Positions 10,009 to 19,382 of a stretch of DNA of 64,000 nt are shown piece after piece. This DNA comes from Sulfurovum sp. (GTDB lineage: Bacteria; Campylobacterota; Campylobacteria; Campylobacterales; Sulfurovaceae), in contig JAIZOF010000001.1 of assembly GCA_020525365.1 (NCBI GenBank), positions 953,456-1,017,455 of the forward strand. Direction: 5' to 3'. The notes below the pieces were generated by a model. That model was given only the letters and a program-made list of their open reading frames with translations. It ran no database searches and was not told where the DNA came from. Made by a program: the position numbers and the translations under genes. The first letter of the stretch is position 1. Every line of letters starts with the position of its first letter.

Positions 10009-10702
10009 TACAATAGATTCACTTGATCTCTATGCTAAAGTAGAGGATCTTTTGGAAAATAGTGAAGCCATAGAGAAGCTTTATGGTTACTACTACGATA
10101 TACTCTCCCAACTTTCTTTTAGTTCGTTACTTGATATTGGTTGTGGTAGTGGTACTTATCTTGCCAAACTACAAAAAAAGTTCTCTCATGTCAAAGCCAA
10201 AGGCATAGATCTTAGCCCAGTCATGGTTGAGCGTGCAAAAGCTAAAGGGGTTGATGCAGAAGCAACTGATCTTTGTATGGTTGAGGGAAAATATGATGTC
10301 ATTACGGCAGTTTTTGATATGATAAACTATCTTCCTGCCGAAGCACTTGAGAGTTTTTTCTTCTATGTTGGAGAGCATTTGAATAAGGGTGGATTTTTTA
10401 TTTTTGATATCAATACGCTATATGGATTTGAAAATGTTGCCGTAGGTGCTTTGATTACAGAGGATAAAGAGCGATTTCTTGCCATAGACAGTAATTTTGA
10501 AGCAGGAGAGTATAGGGCAGATTTTACACTTTTTGAACAAAAGGGTAACTGTTTTGTTAAAGAAAAAAATCAAATTAAACAATATTTTCATTCAAAAGAC
10601 TCTTTAGGAGCATATAGTAATATGAAACTAATTTCTGTACATCAAATTACACTCTATATTGATGAACCTGATAAACTACTATTGGTTTTTCAAAAGGTAT
10701 AA
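10001..10702 (+). CDS. Class I SAM-dependent methyltransferase
   Basis: The 233-residue protein has the Rossmann motif I LLDIGCGSGTYLAKL near residue 43, followed by GIDLSPVMVERAKAKGV and a VITAVFDMINYLP motif that fits class I methyltransferases. The GTG start overlaps the end of hisG, so translation is probably coupled. The substrate is unknown. The position after hisG gives no functional clue, since no histidine step needs a methyltransferase. Confidence 0.75.
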   Translation: MANTIDSLDLYAKVEDLLENSEAIEKLYGYYYDILSQLSFSSLLDIGCGSGTYLAKLQKKFSHVKAKGIDLSPVMVERAKAKGVDAEATDLCMVEGKYDVITAVFDMINYLPAEALESFFFYVGEHLNKGGFFIFDINTLYGFENVAVGALITEDKERFLAIDSNFEAGEYRADFTLFEQKGNCFVKEKNQIKQYFHSKDSLGAYSNMKLISVHQITLYIDEPDKLLLVFQKV

Positions 10703-10717
10703 AAACCAGCACATACC

Positions 10718-11200
10718 CTAAAGTGGTTTCATATTGAAGCTAATATTTGGAGAGATACGTTCTATTTTGTCACTCTCCTCTTTAAGAATAGCATTGATAG
10801 CTTGAAGCGTATCTCCTCTTATAATTTTAAATAGAAAATCTCCACTTGTCATTTTTCTAATTAATTTTAGGTGATAATTTTGCTCTAATTCTTTAATGTT
10901 AGCTTCCTTACCCTTATTAAATTTGATCATAATATGACTTTTCGAATTAAATTTTGTTCCATCAGAAAAAAGATATTCTGTGGGTTTTTCTATTGATGTA
11001 GATTGGGTATGCTGCAACAAGTCTACTTTTTTTGCAGGATAAACCATTTTTTCTGCAATAATACCATTACGTATGGTGCTTATTTTAATACCTCTTGATT
11101 TGACAATATCTGCATTATCTATAAGTAAGACCTTCTTTTTATTGGCATAAAGTATATTACCAAAAATAGCCACTATTGTAATTAGTATGATTATTTTCAT
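10718..11200 (-). CDS. Exported subtilisin-propeptide-like protein encoded in trans
   Basis: The 160-residue protein has a cleavable signal peptide (residues 1 to about 19). After a linker, residues about 90-155 read like a subtilase propeptide of the I9/fervidolysin-N type: IMIKFNKGKEANIKELEQNY, then a beta/alpha/beta pattern ending IERISPNISF, comparable with the usual 'V.Y.EPN' end. The gene's ATG overlaps the protease stop codon (ATGA), so the two are translationally coupled. The protease itself has no such domain. I infer an intramolecular chaperone or inhibitor supplied as a separate chain. The family assignment is by eye. Confidence 0.5.
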   Translation of the reverse strand: MKIIILITIVAIFGNILYANKKKVLLIDNADIVKSRGIKISTIRNGIIAEKMVYPAKKVDLLQHTQSTSIEKPTEYLFSDGTKFNSKSHIMIKFNKGKEANIKELEQNYHLKLIRKMTSGDFLFKIIRGDTLQAINAILKEESDKIERISPNISFNMKPL

Positions 11201-13026
11201 TGTCTCTCCCTATGGTGTCCAAATGCACCAAATTTGACATGTTGTAGTGAACCCTCATCTCCATTGAAAATGTCAGCAATTCTAAGTGTCCATGTGCCAG
11301 CTGTTGATTCTCCCATAAATGCTACTGACCCATATCTAAATCCACGCTTAAGTGAGTAATTGCGAGCACTATTTTTCCCTAGCATTAATCGTGTAGTAGT
11401 TCCTGCAGGTGAAGTAAGATAGATTTCTAAGTCACTACCATAAGAGTGATCAGAAGTGATGGTAACATCCATCCATTCAATGATTAGCTCTTTTGTTACA
11501 TCAAAGCTGTAACTAATACCGCTAAGATTATTATCTGGAATAGAAATATTAGAATCAATATTAAAGTTTTCTTCTATTGTATCGCTTTGTGGTAGGGGAG
11601 TATATTTCTTTTCACAATCAGCAACCATGCCCTCACCATTAATTAGACCAAAACCATAATCAACACTGTGATGTAGTCCAGCACTGTTGGTAACCCAGCT
11701 TGGATTATCTGGATCTACCTTAATGGCATGTTTGGCAATGAGATATTTTACATCTCTCCAGTTGAGTTTGGGGCAGGCTTCAAGCACTAAAGCCAATACT
11801 CCTGCAACAGTTGGTGTAGCTGCACTGGTTCCATTCATACCGTATGTATAGTTGAGCTCGTCATCATTTTCCCATGTCGGCATGGTGCATTGATTGTCTG
11901 ACTGTCTCACTAGCAGACATCCTCCATCTCTATTAATGGCAATATTATCTGGTTTAGCAGATCCACCTGTATGATAGGTTGTCGCAATAGCAGCAAGTTG
12001 CAAGATGTTTCCAGCTCCACCATAGCCCGATACAAGGATACAACTTCCTGGAGAAGAGTAAGATGCATAGGTATTATCACTCTTAAGAGATGCAACTGTA
12101 ATAACATATCGATTGGAAGATTCATAGACAAGACAGGCATCATGCTTGTTTTTTCGACCATTCCCCGCAGCCTTAAGAAAGAGTTTTCCTCTTGCAATCC
12201 CATCAATCTTTCTTAAATACTTTGCTCCATACTCCATAAGATCTTCAAAATATGTATTTGGAGAAGCTACGCTAGGTGTTCCCCAGCTGTTACTGACTAA
12301 GATAATTTTTCCATCTGGGTCACCTCTTGTCCAAGCTTCCTCAAGTTCTGTTGTAGTTTGATTGCTATCTATCCAGTTACTACCTGCCAATTTGACAAAT
12401 GGAGCAATTCCACGAACACCCTTTCCATTAAAGGCTCTTGCTGCAATAATGCCTGCACACATAGTACCATGATAAGAACCATTTTGCCTTTCTTCGGGTG
12501 AACCTATAGAACGATAATGCTGTTTTGCATTTCGTGAGAGGTCTAAGTCCAGATTGTCTTTAAGGTCCTCGTGGGTATAGTCTATGCCTGTATCAATAAG
12601 CTGTACAACTCCTGCATGAAGACCCATATAACGATGATAAAGATTAAGAAGATGTAAATCATTCCCTTCTACTGTTGTTGAGCTTGGTGCTGATCCACTC
12701 TTTACGCCAGTACTCCGAATATACCATTGTTTATCAAAGAATGTATCTCCATAATCTCCACTTGTCTGTAAGCCATCAATGGTACCGTCATCATCTTCAT
12801 CTGGATTGTGTGGATCCATTCCAAGAATAAGTTCAATATTATCTGGAATATAGTCATTATCACTATCGCCTCTACGTAAAAAATTAATAATAGTGCTATT
12901 GCCTTCAGGGGATTTTTGTATATTTGATGTAGTAGCAGAGACACTGGTATCACTTTTTGATCGACAACCAGTTATCAATATTAAAGTTATTGATAACCCT
13001 ATAATTATAATGAGGTACTTTTTCAT
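11197..13026 (-). CDS. Lipoprotein subtilase (S8) with calcium-binding thrombospondin-3-like repeats and a P domain
   Basis: The 609-residue protein starts with a lipoprotein signal (LILITGC, Cys21). A DSDNDYIPDNIE...DEDDDGTIDG stretch at about residues 54-85 resembles thrombospondin type 3 calcium loops. The S8 catalytic domain has Asp145 (LIDTGID), His186 (YHGTMCAG), oxyanion Asn289 (AAGNG) and Ser401 (GTSAATP). A proprotein-convertase P domain (about residues 490-605) ends near TAGTWTLRIAD. There is no N-terminal propeptide between the lipobox and the catalytic domain; a propeptide-like protein is encoded immediately downstream. It probably acts on the cell surface or in the periplasm. Confidence 0.9.
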   Translation of the reverse strand: MKKYLIIIIGLSITLILITGCRSKSDTSVSATTSNIQKSPEGNSTIINFLRRGDSDNDYIPDNIELILGMDPHNPDEDDDGTIDGLQTSGDYGDTFFDKQWYIRSTGVKSGSAPSSTTVEGNDLHLLNLYHRYMGLHAGVVQLIDTGIDYTHEDLKDNLDLDLSRNAKQHYRSIGSPEERQNGSYHGTMCAGIIAARAFNGKGVRGIAPFVKLAGSNWIDSNQTTTELEEAWTRGDPDGKIILVSNSWGTPSVASPNTYFEDLMEYGAKYLRKIDGIARGKLFLKAAGNGRKNKHDACLVYESSNRYVITVASLKSDNTYASYSSPGSCILVSGYGGAGNILQLAAIATTYHTGGSAKPDNIAINRDGGCLLVRQSDNQCTMPTWENDDELNYTYGMNGTSAATPTVAGVLALVLEACPKLNWRDVKYLIAKHAIKVDPDNPSWVTNSAGLHHSVDYGFGLINGEGMVADCEKKYTPLPQSDTIEENFNIDSNISIPDNNLSGISYSFDVTKELIIEWMDVTITSDHSYGSDLEIYLTSPAGTTTRLMLGKNSARNYSLKRGFRYGSVAFMGESTAGTWTLRIADIFNGDEGSLQHVKFGAFGHHRERQ

Positions 13027-13153
13027 TTTTGACTCTATTCTATTTGTTTGATTTGTTACAGTTTGTATTAGAGATTATAGAGTAATATAGTTATAGCTTG
13101 ACTTAAAATGTATCAACCAGTACTTATGTAGAGTGTATTGCATGGGGATTCAT

Positions 13154-13189
13154 ATAATCTCTTCTAAATATTTATCTAGAAGAGATTAT
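13154..13189. terminator. Perfect 13-bp hairpin between rpsR and the protease gene
   Basis: Bases 13154-13166 and 13177-13189 are exact reverse complements around a 10-base loop. On the + strand the stem is followed by a T-rich run (13192-13202), the form of an intrinsic terminator, yet both neighbouring genes lie on the - strand. On the - strand the stem lies 22 bases after the rpsR stop but has only a weak tail. It most likely ends the rpsR operon, possibly acting in both directions. Confidence 0.55.
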
Positions 13190-13210
13190 GGTTTGTTTTT
13201 TTAGAAAATA

Positions 13211-13474
13211 CTATTTAATAATCTCAAATGGGCTCTCTATGACATTTTTTCTATCAACAATATAAGGAATGAGTGCAGTTTGTCTCGCTCTTTTAATTGC
13301 CACTGTAACCATCTCTTGGTGATGTTTGCAGTTGCCAGTTAATCTTCTTGGCATAATTTTGAATCTCTCACTTAGGCTAAACTTGAGTGTGTTGAGATCT
13401 TTATAGTCAATAAAATCAACTTTCTGTTCACAGTATTTGCAATATCTTTTTTTAAATTTTCTTCTTTCTGCCAT
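13211..13474 (-). CDS. rpsR: 30S ribosomal protein bS18
   Basis: The 87-residue basic protein contains the bS18 core [31 protein letters not shown], then [13 protein letters not shown]. It binds the 30S platform next to bS6. The N-terminus KYCKYCEQK retains a zinc-type cysteine pair. It is the last gene of the rpsF-ssb-rpsR cluster, 11 bp after ssb. Confidence 0.95.
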   Translation of the reverse strand: MAERRKFKKRYCKYCEQKVDFIDYKDLNTLKFSLSERFKIMPRRLTGNCKHHQEMVTVAIKRARQTALIPYIVDRKNVIESPFEIIK

Positions 13475-13485
13475 GAATATTTCTC

Positions 13486-13959
13486 CTAAAATGGTATTTC
13501 GTCTTCGTTAATATCTATTTCTGGAATACTAGATGTTGATTCTTGTTGTGGTGTTGCCTGTGGTGTTGGTTGAGTAGGTGCATCATATGTCTGCTGTTGA
13601 GCAGGAGAATCATAGCCGCCTTGTTCATTATCATTTTTACTACCTAGCATTGTCATGTTCTCAACGGTTACTGAGTGTTTTGAACGTTTGCTACCATCTT
13701 GTGCTGTCCACTGATCAAGTTTTAGTCTACCATCCACTAGAATCTTGCTACCCTTACGTAAATATTGGTTTGCTATTTCAGCAGTTCTTCCAAAGAAAGT
13801 AATATCTACAAATAAAACCTCTTCTTTTTGCTCGCCTGTTTGAGATTTGAATTTTCTTGTAGTTGCTATAGCAGTACTGCCAATAGCGGCACCACCTTGG
13901 GTGTATCTCACTTCAATGTCTCTAGTAAGGTTTCCTGCTAAAATAATTTTGTTATACAT
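13486..13959 (-). CDS. ssb: Single-stranded DNA-binding protein
   Basis: The 157-residue protein has an OB fold starting [21 protein letters not shown], a Gln/Pro/Thr-rich flexible linker (about residues 115-145), and the acidic C-terminal tip DEIPF that docks replication and repair proteins. It lies between rpsF and rpsR, the classic arrangement. Confidence 0.95.
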   Translation of the reverse strand: MYNKIILAGNLTRDIEVRYTQGGAAIGSTAIATTRKFKSQTGEQKEEVLFVDITFFGRTAEIANQYLRKGSKILVDGRLKLDQWTAQDGSKRSKHSVTVENMTMLGSKNDNEQGGYDSPAQQQTYDAPTQPTPQATPQQESTSSIPEIDINEDEIPF

Positions 13960-13984
13960 AGGGTTGCTCCTGTAAAGTCGCCTA

Positions 13985-14362
13985 CTAAGCTTCTATAGCT
14001 TCTTTGTTTTTACTCTTCTCTTTTTTCTTATCATTGGTAGCGGCAATAAGTTTATCAAATTGTACAATCTCTTTGCCCTTGACATATTTTACTGTCAAAA
14101 ACTTAATGACCTCTTCATTAATTTTGAGGTTTCTTTCGATTTCTGCAATTGCTTCACCTGGTGCTTTGTAGTAAAGTACTGTGTAATACCCTCTGTTGTT
14201 TTTCTCTATAGGGTAGGCAAGTTTTCTCATACCCATGTCGTTGGTAGCAAGAAGTTCTGCATCTACTTTTGCAAGAACATCCTTGATTTTAGTAATCTGT
14301 GTCGCTATTTCTTCTTCTGTTAGTGTTGGTTTGACAACAAACAGTGTTTCATAACAAGTCAT
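13985..14362 (-). CDS. rpsF: 30S ribosomal protein bS6
   Basis: The 125-residue protein begins MTCYETLFVVKPTLTEEEI and contains MGMRKLAYPIEKNNRGYYTVLYYKAPG, the bS6 core that pairs with bS18. The Lys/Glu-rich C-terminal tail (about residues 105-125) is a normal variation. It is the first ribosomal gene of the rpsF-ssb-rpsR unit. holA lies upstream after about 125 bp. Confidence 0.95.
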   Translation of the reverse strand: MTCYETLFVVKPTLTEEEIATQITKIKDVLAKVDAELLATNDMGMRKLAYPIEKNNRGYYTVLYYKAPGEAIAEIERNLKINEEVIKFLTVKYVKGKEIVQFDKLIAATNDKKKEKSKNKEAIEA

Positions 14363-14487
14363 GTGTTTCCTTTTGGTTTAGTAGCCCGTCTTGAAATGCG
14401 AAAAAGTCCGTCCAAAAAAAACGAGCAGGAATTTTTGGAAACAATATATTAGCAGAAATTATCTTGTTTTTTACTGAAAGAAGAGAG

Positions 14488-15465
14488 TTACAGGTATTGC
14501 TGTATCTTAATGAGCATACTGTAAAGCAATACTTCCCTTTGTGCGATAGGTGCTTGCTTCATGACTATTTCGCTTTCAAGTAAGTGTTCATAGATTTTCA
14601 GTAGAGAAATAGATTTAACACGTAAGGCAAGCTGTTGTTTTTGGTCACGAACAAATTGGGGTGGTAGAAAACCAAATATTTCCTTAAAATCAGGTTGTCC
14701 ATGTATTTTGATATAGGCATTAATGAGGAAAATCTCATTGATAAAATACTGTGCTACGCGTAGTATAGAGAATTCATCTTCACCTAATTCAAGTAACTTG
14801 GAGATTGTAGTCGTAATAGGTTTTTTGTTAAATATCTCCATAAGAAGTGTTTCAACAGCAAGTGGAGCAGTTGAGTAGACAAGCCGATCAATGTCTTTAC
14901 TGGTAATGCGAGTGTTAAGTATGGCAAGCTTATCTAGTTCATTTATGCAGAGTGTAAGGTTATTGTTGAGCAGAAGCATAAGGTGTTGTAGGGCATAGTG
15001 GTCGATATCAAGCCCTATCTTTGTTGCTTTTTGCTGAAGTATGGGAATACTGTCACGGATATTGGGCTCAAAAAAGCGTACCCATACACCACCTTTTTTG
15101 TCAGTAAAGCTACTTTGGAGTGTTTTGGCATTGCTTGCTGTACCACTATAGCTATAGATGAAGTAGTTATCACTATTTTTATTGGCTAGCTCTATAAGAA
15201 TGTCGAGTTCTTTTTTGGGTATCTTTTTTTCATGCTTTATCACCACAAGATTGGTTCCGCCAAACAAAGAGGTCTGAGATAAAAAGTTCTTGGTCTGTTC
15301 AAAGTTCCATTCATCATGGTAAAGTGACAACATAGATTCTTTAGCATTAAGATTATCTATATATAGCTTTATGTAATGGTCAATTAAATAATCATTTTCA
15401 CCATAAAGTAGTACAGCTTTGGGTAGGGCTTGTTTGAGGCGTTGGTCAAATTCTCTTTGGTACAT
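14488..15465 (-). CDS. holA: DNA polymerase III delta subunit
   Basis: The 325-residue protein has the HolA layout: an N-terminal AAA+-like domain without a P-loop (AVLLYGENDYLIDHYI near residue 18), a middle LQHLMLLLNNNLTLCINELDKLAIL region, and a C-terminal collar domain (ILRVAQYFINEIFLI onward). Delta opens the sliding clamp in the loader complex. In Helicobacter the order is rnr-holA-rpsF-ssb-rpsR; here rnr is interrupted and the base just upstream of the ATG is the edge of the fold-back. Confidence 0.85.
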   Translation of the reverse strand: MYQREFDQRLKQALPKAVLLYGENDYLIDHYIKLYIDNLNAKESMLSLYHDEWNFEQTKNFLSQTSLFGGTNLVVIKHEKKIPKKELDILIELANKNSDNYFIYSYSGTASNAKTLQSSFTDKKGGVWVRFFEPNIRDSIPILQQKATKIGLDIDHYALQHLMLLLNNNLTLCINELDKLAILNTRITSKDIDRLVYSTAPLAVETLLMEIFNKKPITTTISKLLELGEDEFSILRVAQYFINEIFLINAYIKIHGQPDFKEIFGFLPPQFVRDQKQQLALRVKSISLLKIYEHLLESEIVMKQAPIAQREVLLYSMLIKIQQYL

Positions 15466-15466
15466 A

Positions 15467-16150
15467 GCTTAAGTTCATGAAACATTCAAAATATGCAAGC
15501 TCTGGTGCACATCCCTGCTTTTGTCAGTAAGCCAAACCAGGTCAGGCCAAGTGAAAGCTCACACCACCACAGTACCGCCTCAGCTCACACCAAAAGGTCT
15601 GTTTCAGTTTCATCTTTAAATGTTATACTTCAATGATACCGTTCTACCACCACCAATTGCAGACGCATAAGAGAGTGCAAGCTCTTTGTCGTACCACTTC
15701 TGATTTGCCTCTACTGCAATCAAATCAGAATACTGCCACCCTGGTGAATTCAGAACGCACCAGCGTCCAGGGTGCTTTGGTGCTACCATCATAACATTAA
15801 TATCTGCTCTGATTTACGTGTCCAGGTGATATTAAAACCTGTGACCAAAGGCAATTATTGCACCCTTTTTGAGGTTTCACAATCTCTTCAGTATAAATAC
15901 GCCCATCTTCATCTGGCAAAAGAATCACATAACATCTGCTTTGGCAGTTAAGCTTCAGTAACAGTAAATACTGTGCTTTATTTCAGGGCTTTTTCCATGA
16001 ACTTCCCTTTCACCAATAACAACATTCACATCTGAATCTCTAAGATTTTCCTGTACGTGCATGTCCTGAGAACCAAACCAATCATCGCAACAGTCTTCTG
16101 ATCGATAATGTTCAAGGTCACACCCTTGTCATAATACATTTAATGTAGAT
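15467..16150 (-). pseudogene. Broken inverted copy of the first two thirds of ilvC
   Basis: The reverse complement matches the ilvC 5' region from its start (about 16148-16150) to the codons around 22590, including GGTGGTAGAACGG and CATTTAATGTAGA-type stretches, with many indels. It is part of the left fold-back arm and has no usable frame. The intact gene is at 21885-22910. Confidence 0.8.
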
Positions 16151-16300
16151 CTATTATCCTTAATTTAATAAAGTTCGTGATTACATCCAAATAATACGAC
16201 ATCTTGTTCCTTTAGTCTAGTACCTTCCTATATTTCAGTACTAAAGTTGGATATTCATAGCTCAAACAGAGATACCCATCAACTATACTGCAACTCTCAT

Positions 16301-17570
16301 TTAGACTGTCTTCTTTAAGCTACTGGTCTCATATCTCATTTTATATTTTTCTTCATCAAATTAACTCCCAAGTGTTTACATACTACTCGTGAGTCCTTCA
16401 GCAATAGGCCAAAGAGGTAGTCGCTCCTACTGGTTTAATACACCATCCTCTTTCATTTTTGCTCAGTCTAAAAGTAGCTCTTTTATTTTATCTATAATTT
16501 AGTCGCATACTCCACACCCTTCTGCAAATGTTATATATCACCTATACAAGAGAAGGATGATTGCATCTTTATAAAAACAGTTTTTTCCATCATTAGAATC
16601 TCTTCTCAGAAAATTCTCCTTAATATATACCATGTATTGTTTTGTCTTTAAAAGATTTTAATATAGACTTTACTACTGCTCTTACCTAAATGCAAAAGCA
16701 GACACAACAAACTTTTACATGCAAACTATATAAACTTAGCTTGGCAATGTAAATGCATTAGGTCCAAAGCGGGTATTCCACTTTGGTAGTACGCCAATCA
16801 TAATTCGTATTGAATTATATAAGGTAGCTTAGACTTAATTATACACTTTAACTAAAAGTTTTCTTGGTAAAAGAGACCCTCCTATGGTAAGATATAATTC
16901 TTCCATGTTCCATAGCTTGTGCAAAGCAAAGAGGAAAGCACCTGCATTTACTACAACCACCCTTTGCTTAAAATTACTATTTTTAGTATATATCCTTAAA
17001 AGTACCATCATTATTTTTTATGTTGATGTGGTTACTCTTCATTATAATGTAACTGAACATTTTTATCTGTATCTAAGGCATGTTGGGCAAAACTCACTTA
17101 ATTTCTTGTAATCTACCGTTAGATTTGACCTCAGCACCTATAGCCATAATGGGCTTCATGCTCTTCAAGTACTAGGTTCATGCATAGCCAAAAATGCTTC
17201 ATCCCATAATTCGGGCCAGGGGTAAAGAGGCAGAAACTTCATATCGTTTTAATTTCATTCTTTTCACTTCATTATTAAAACCATTTTATTCTAACAAACC
17301 AGCTCTACGCCATTACAATGATGAATATAATTAGAATGAGTGAGGCATCTCTTCACTTTACAGCTTTATCAAACGTATAGTTTGTCTCAATATTCTACAT
17401 GCAGTGTCTGGAGTTTGCTTTAGATTAGAGTTTAGCTAGTTAGTTCATCATACTTTCAAATAAAATAATATTTTTTATGTCTGTATATCTAGCAAGTAAA
17501 AGTAAATGAAGAACCAGCTACTCCTCTACCCACAATAATTGCTGTGTCGGTGAAGTTTATTTATATTCAT
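16301..17570 (-). pseudogene. Broken inverted copy of the malate:quinone oxidoreductase gene
   Basis: It runs from a start-codon equivalent at 17568-17570 to a stop equivalent near 16301. It measures about 1270 bp against 1347 bp for the intact gene at 20376-21722, so it has lost about 6 percent of its bases to small deletions. Recognisable islands include the complement of the FAD-binding start and of the phrase around 21720. No frame is open for any useful length. Confidence 0.75.
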
Positions 17571-17723
17571 TAATACAGTTTTTGAGTAATATTTTATTTA
17601 AAAAACTTTAATATACTCTTACATAAATAAACACTATTGCTGGAAGAAAATTCCATACATTTACCTTCACTCTACTCTTTTTCTATGATTAAGCAATATT
17701 ATATTTGCATAAATTAGGAAATT

Positions 17724-18535
17724 ATGGAACAACTCAAAACCTACATGCTGATGACTGGATTGACTCTGCTCTTCATCTGACAGGGACACTGCTGGACAAA
17801 GTGGAATGGTTATTGCATTTTAATAGCAGCAGGCATGAATTTATGCTACTACCATAAAGCGATCAAGCAGTACTTAGTCACCATAATGCCATCCTTGTCG
17901 ACCGTGCATGTTATGGTTTATATGGGATTGTTGAACGGTTAACACAGCGTGCAGGATTGCTAATGCCAACACTTTATATCATTCCAGAACAAACCAAATG
18001 CTTAAGTTACAGGTCGTGACTATGAGACAAAGTTGCAGTAGCTGTAATAGAAGCGACTGTTGCAGCTACTACCGAAGAGGAGGTCTGAGGGGTCATTGCT
18101 CATGAACCAATACATTGGGCATTATGATACGTCATTGCATGGTTATCATACTATTGCTGAAAGCCGTTGCTGTTAGCACAGTTTATATGTTTTATGGCGG
18201 GACCGCGGGACAGACCCAACTTATTGTAAATGATTGTACGATGGTTGTTATGCCTTTGTAGCAACCATTATTCAAAATGACTGTTAGTCGTAACCGTGGA
18301 ATATATGGCAGACGAGTTACACGCATATCAGGACACCCCATCGTATTTCAAAGTGCACCATTAAACTCACAATTATGCACATGAAATGACTATACCTGGA
18401 AGCTGACCCACAGACAGCACATATGTTTACTGTTAATCCTTTACTGGCAAGTGACTTATCCATGAGAGAACTCTTTAGTACTCACCTAGCATAGAATCAA
18501 GAGTACAACGACTGGGAAGAACTGGAACATCTATA
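17724..18535 (+). pseudogene. Broken inverted copy of htpX
   Basis: The first 50 bases from the ATG at 17724 are identical to intact htpX (19383-20219). Then a block near codon 18 is garbled and single-base losses follow every few tens of bases. The TAA equivalent is at 18533-18535. The HEXXH region is frameshifted. It is part of the left fold-back arm. Confidence 0.85.
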
Positions 18536-18633
18536 AGCTTTATAATGCTTTTATGATGTATGCTATCAACACAAAAATACATTTTACAATACATACCAGC
18601 ACCTCTACGTATGGAGTCAGTTAGTTTCATGCA

Positions 18634-18963
18634 ATGGAGTGCTTTTTGTCGCCAACTCATCAACGGTTGTTTCTCTCCGATATTGAACTCTGGAAGATCA
18701 AAATGCCTAAAGAATTACAGAATACTGTGCACGAGCAAAAGATGGTTTGTGGAAACTCCAATTTCTACCGCAGTTGGGCTCTATCTCAGTAAGGATGGAC
18801 GAGGCTACATAGAGGCAGAATTCCCATGAGCAAAGAGACCTGCTTGCAGAACCAGACTATCTCGGTGATGCCAAACATGGTGACGAAGTCGTAAACGCAT
18901 TACATAGACGCGGAAGAGCCAAAGTGGCAAGGCTATAACTGCAAGCACACCTCTTTACGATAG
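18634..18963 (+). pseudogene. Broken inverted copy of the rnr 5' end
   Basis: From the start equivalent at 18634 the sequence follows the intact rnr 5' fragment (18965-19285, other strand) with indels. It runs about 25 bases further into rnr than the right arm does: after the GKVV codons it continues with bases that could encode QAHLFT. This asymmetric short loop is the turning point of the fold-back, at about 18964. Confidence 0.7.
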
Positions 18964-18964
18964 C

Positions 18965-19285
18965 CTACACTACAACCTTACCGCTGGCTCTTCCGCGTCT
19001 AGCAATAATGCGTTTTACCACGACTTCGTCACCATGTTTGGCATCACCGAGATGGTCTGGTTCTACAAGCAGGTCTCTTTGCTCCTTAAATTCTGCCTCT
19101 ATGTAGCCTCGTCCATCCTTACTGAGATAGAGCCTTCCTGCACGGTAGAGAGAATTGAGTTTCCATAAACCATCTTTTTGCTCTAATGCACCAATATTCT
19201 GTAATTCTTTGAAAGCATTTTGATCTTCAAGTTCAATATCGGAGGGAAAACAACCGTTGATGAGTTGGCGACAAAAAGCACTCAT
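18965..19285 (-). pseudogene. rnr: RNase R (VacB/RNB family), N-terminal third only
   Basis: The 106 residues from ATG 19285 include INGCFPSDIELEDQNAFKEL, LYLSKDGRGYIEAEF and the OB-fold segment DHLGDAKHGDEVVVKRIIAR, typical of the RNase R N-terminal cold-shock domains. The coding sequence ends abruptly at the fold-back centre, so the RNB catalytic domain and S1 domain are absent from the window. In relatives rnr lies directly upstream of holA in this orientation. I infer that the rest of rnr (about 1.6 kb) has been displaced by the left arm in this contig and that the gene is intact in the organism. Confidence 0.7.
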
Positions 19286-19382
19286 TGCATGAAGCCTTTG
19301 ACTCCATACATTGAGAGTGCTGGTATGTATTGTAAAATAATATTTTTTGTGTTGATAGCATACATCATAAAAGCATTATAGC

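Larger units (their letters stand above)
15467..18963. repeat. Left arm of a 7.1-kb fold-back: indel-rich inverted copy of 18967-22590
   Basis: Read in reverse complement, this stretch follows the right arm gene by gene: part of ilvC, the ilvC-mqo spacer, mqo, the mqo-htpX spacer, htpX and the 5' end of rnr. It begins with GCTTAAGTTCATG at 15467, the complement of 22578-22590 inside ilvC, and abuts the holA start codon. It is about 130 bp shorter than the right arm and has single-base deletions, homopolymer shortening and substitutions throughout, in spacers as well as genes. No reading frame survives. I infer a low-accuracy chimeric sequence rather than a decayed natural duplication. The short frames inside it are not genes. 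Confidence 0.85.

Noticed and set aside
16884-18829. Several + and - frames of 60-90 codons in the left fold-back arm
   Set aside because: They are pieces of the damaged inverted copies of mqo, htpX and rnr; the intact genes lie in the right arm.
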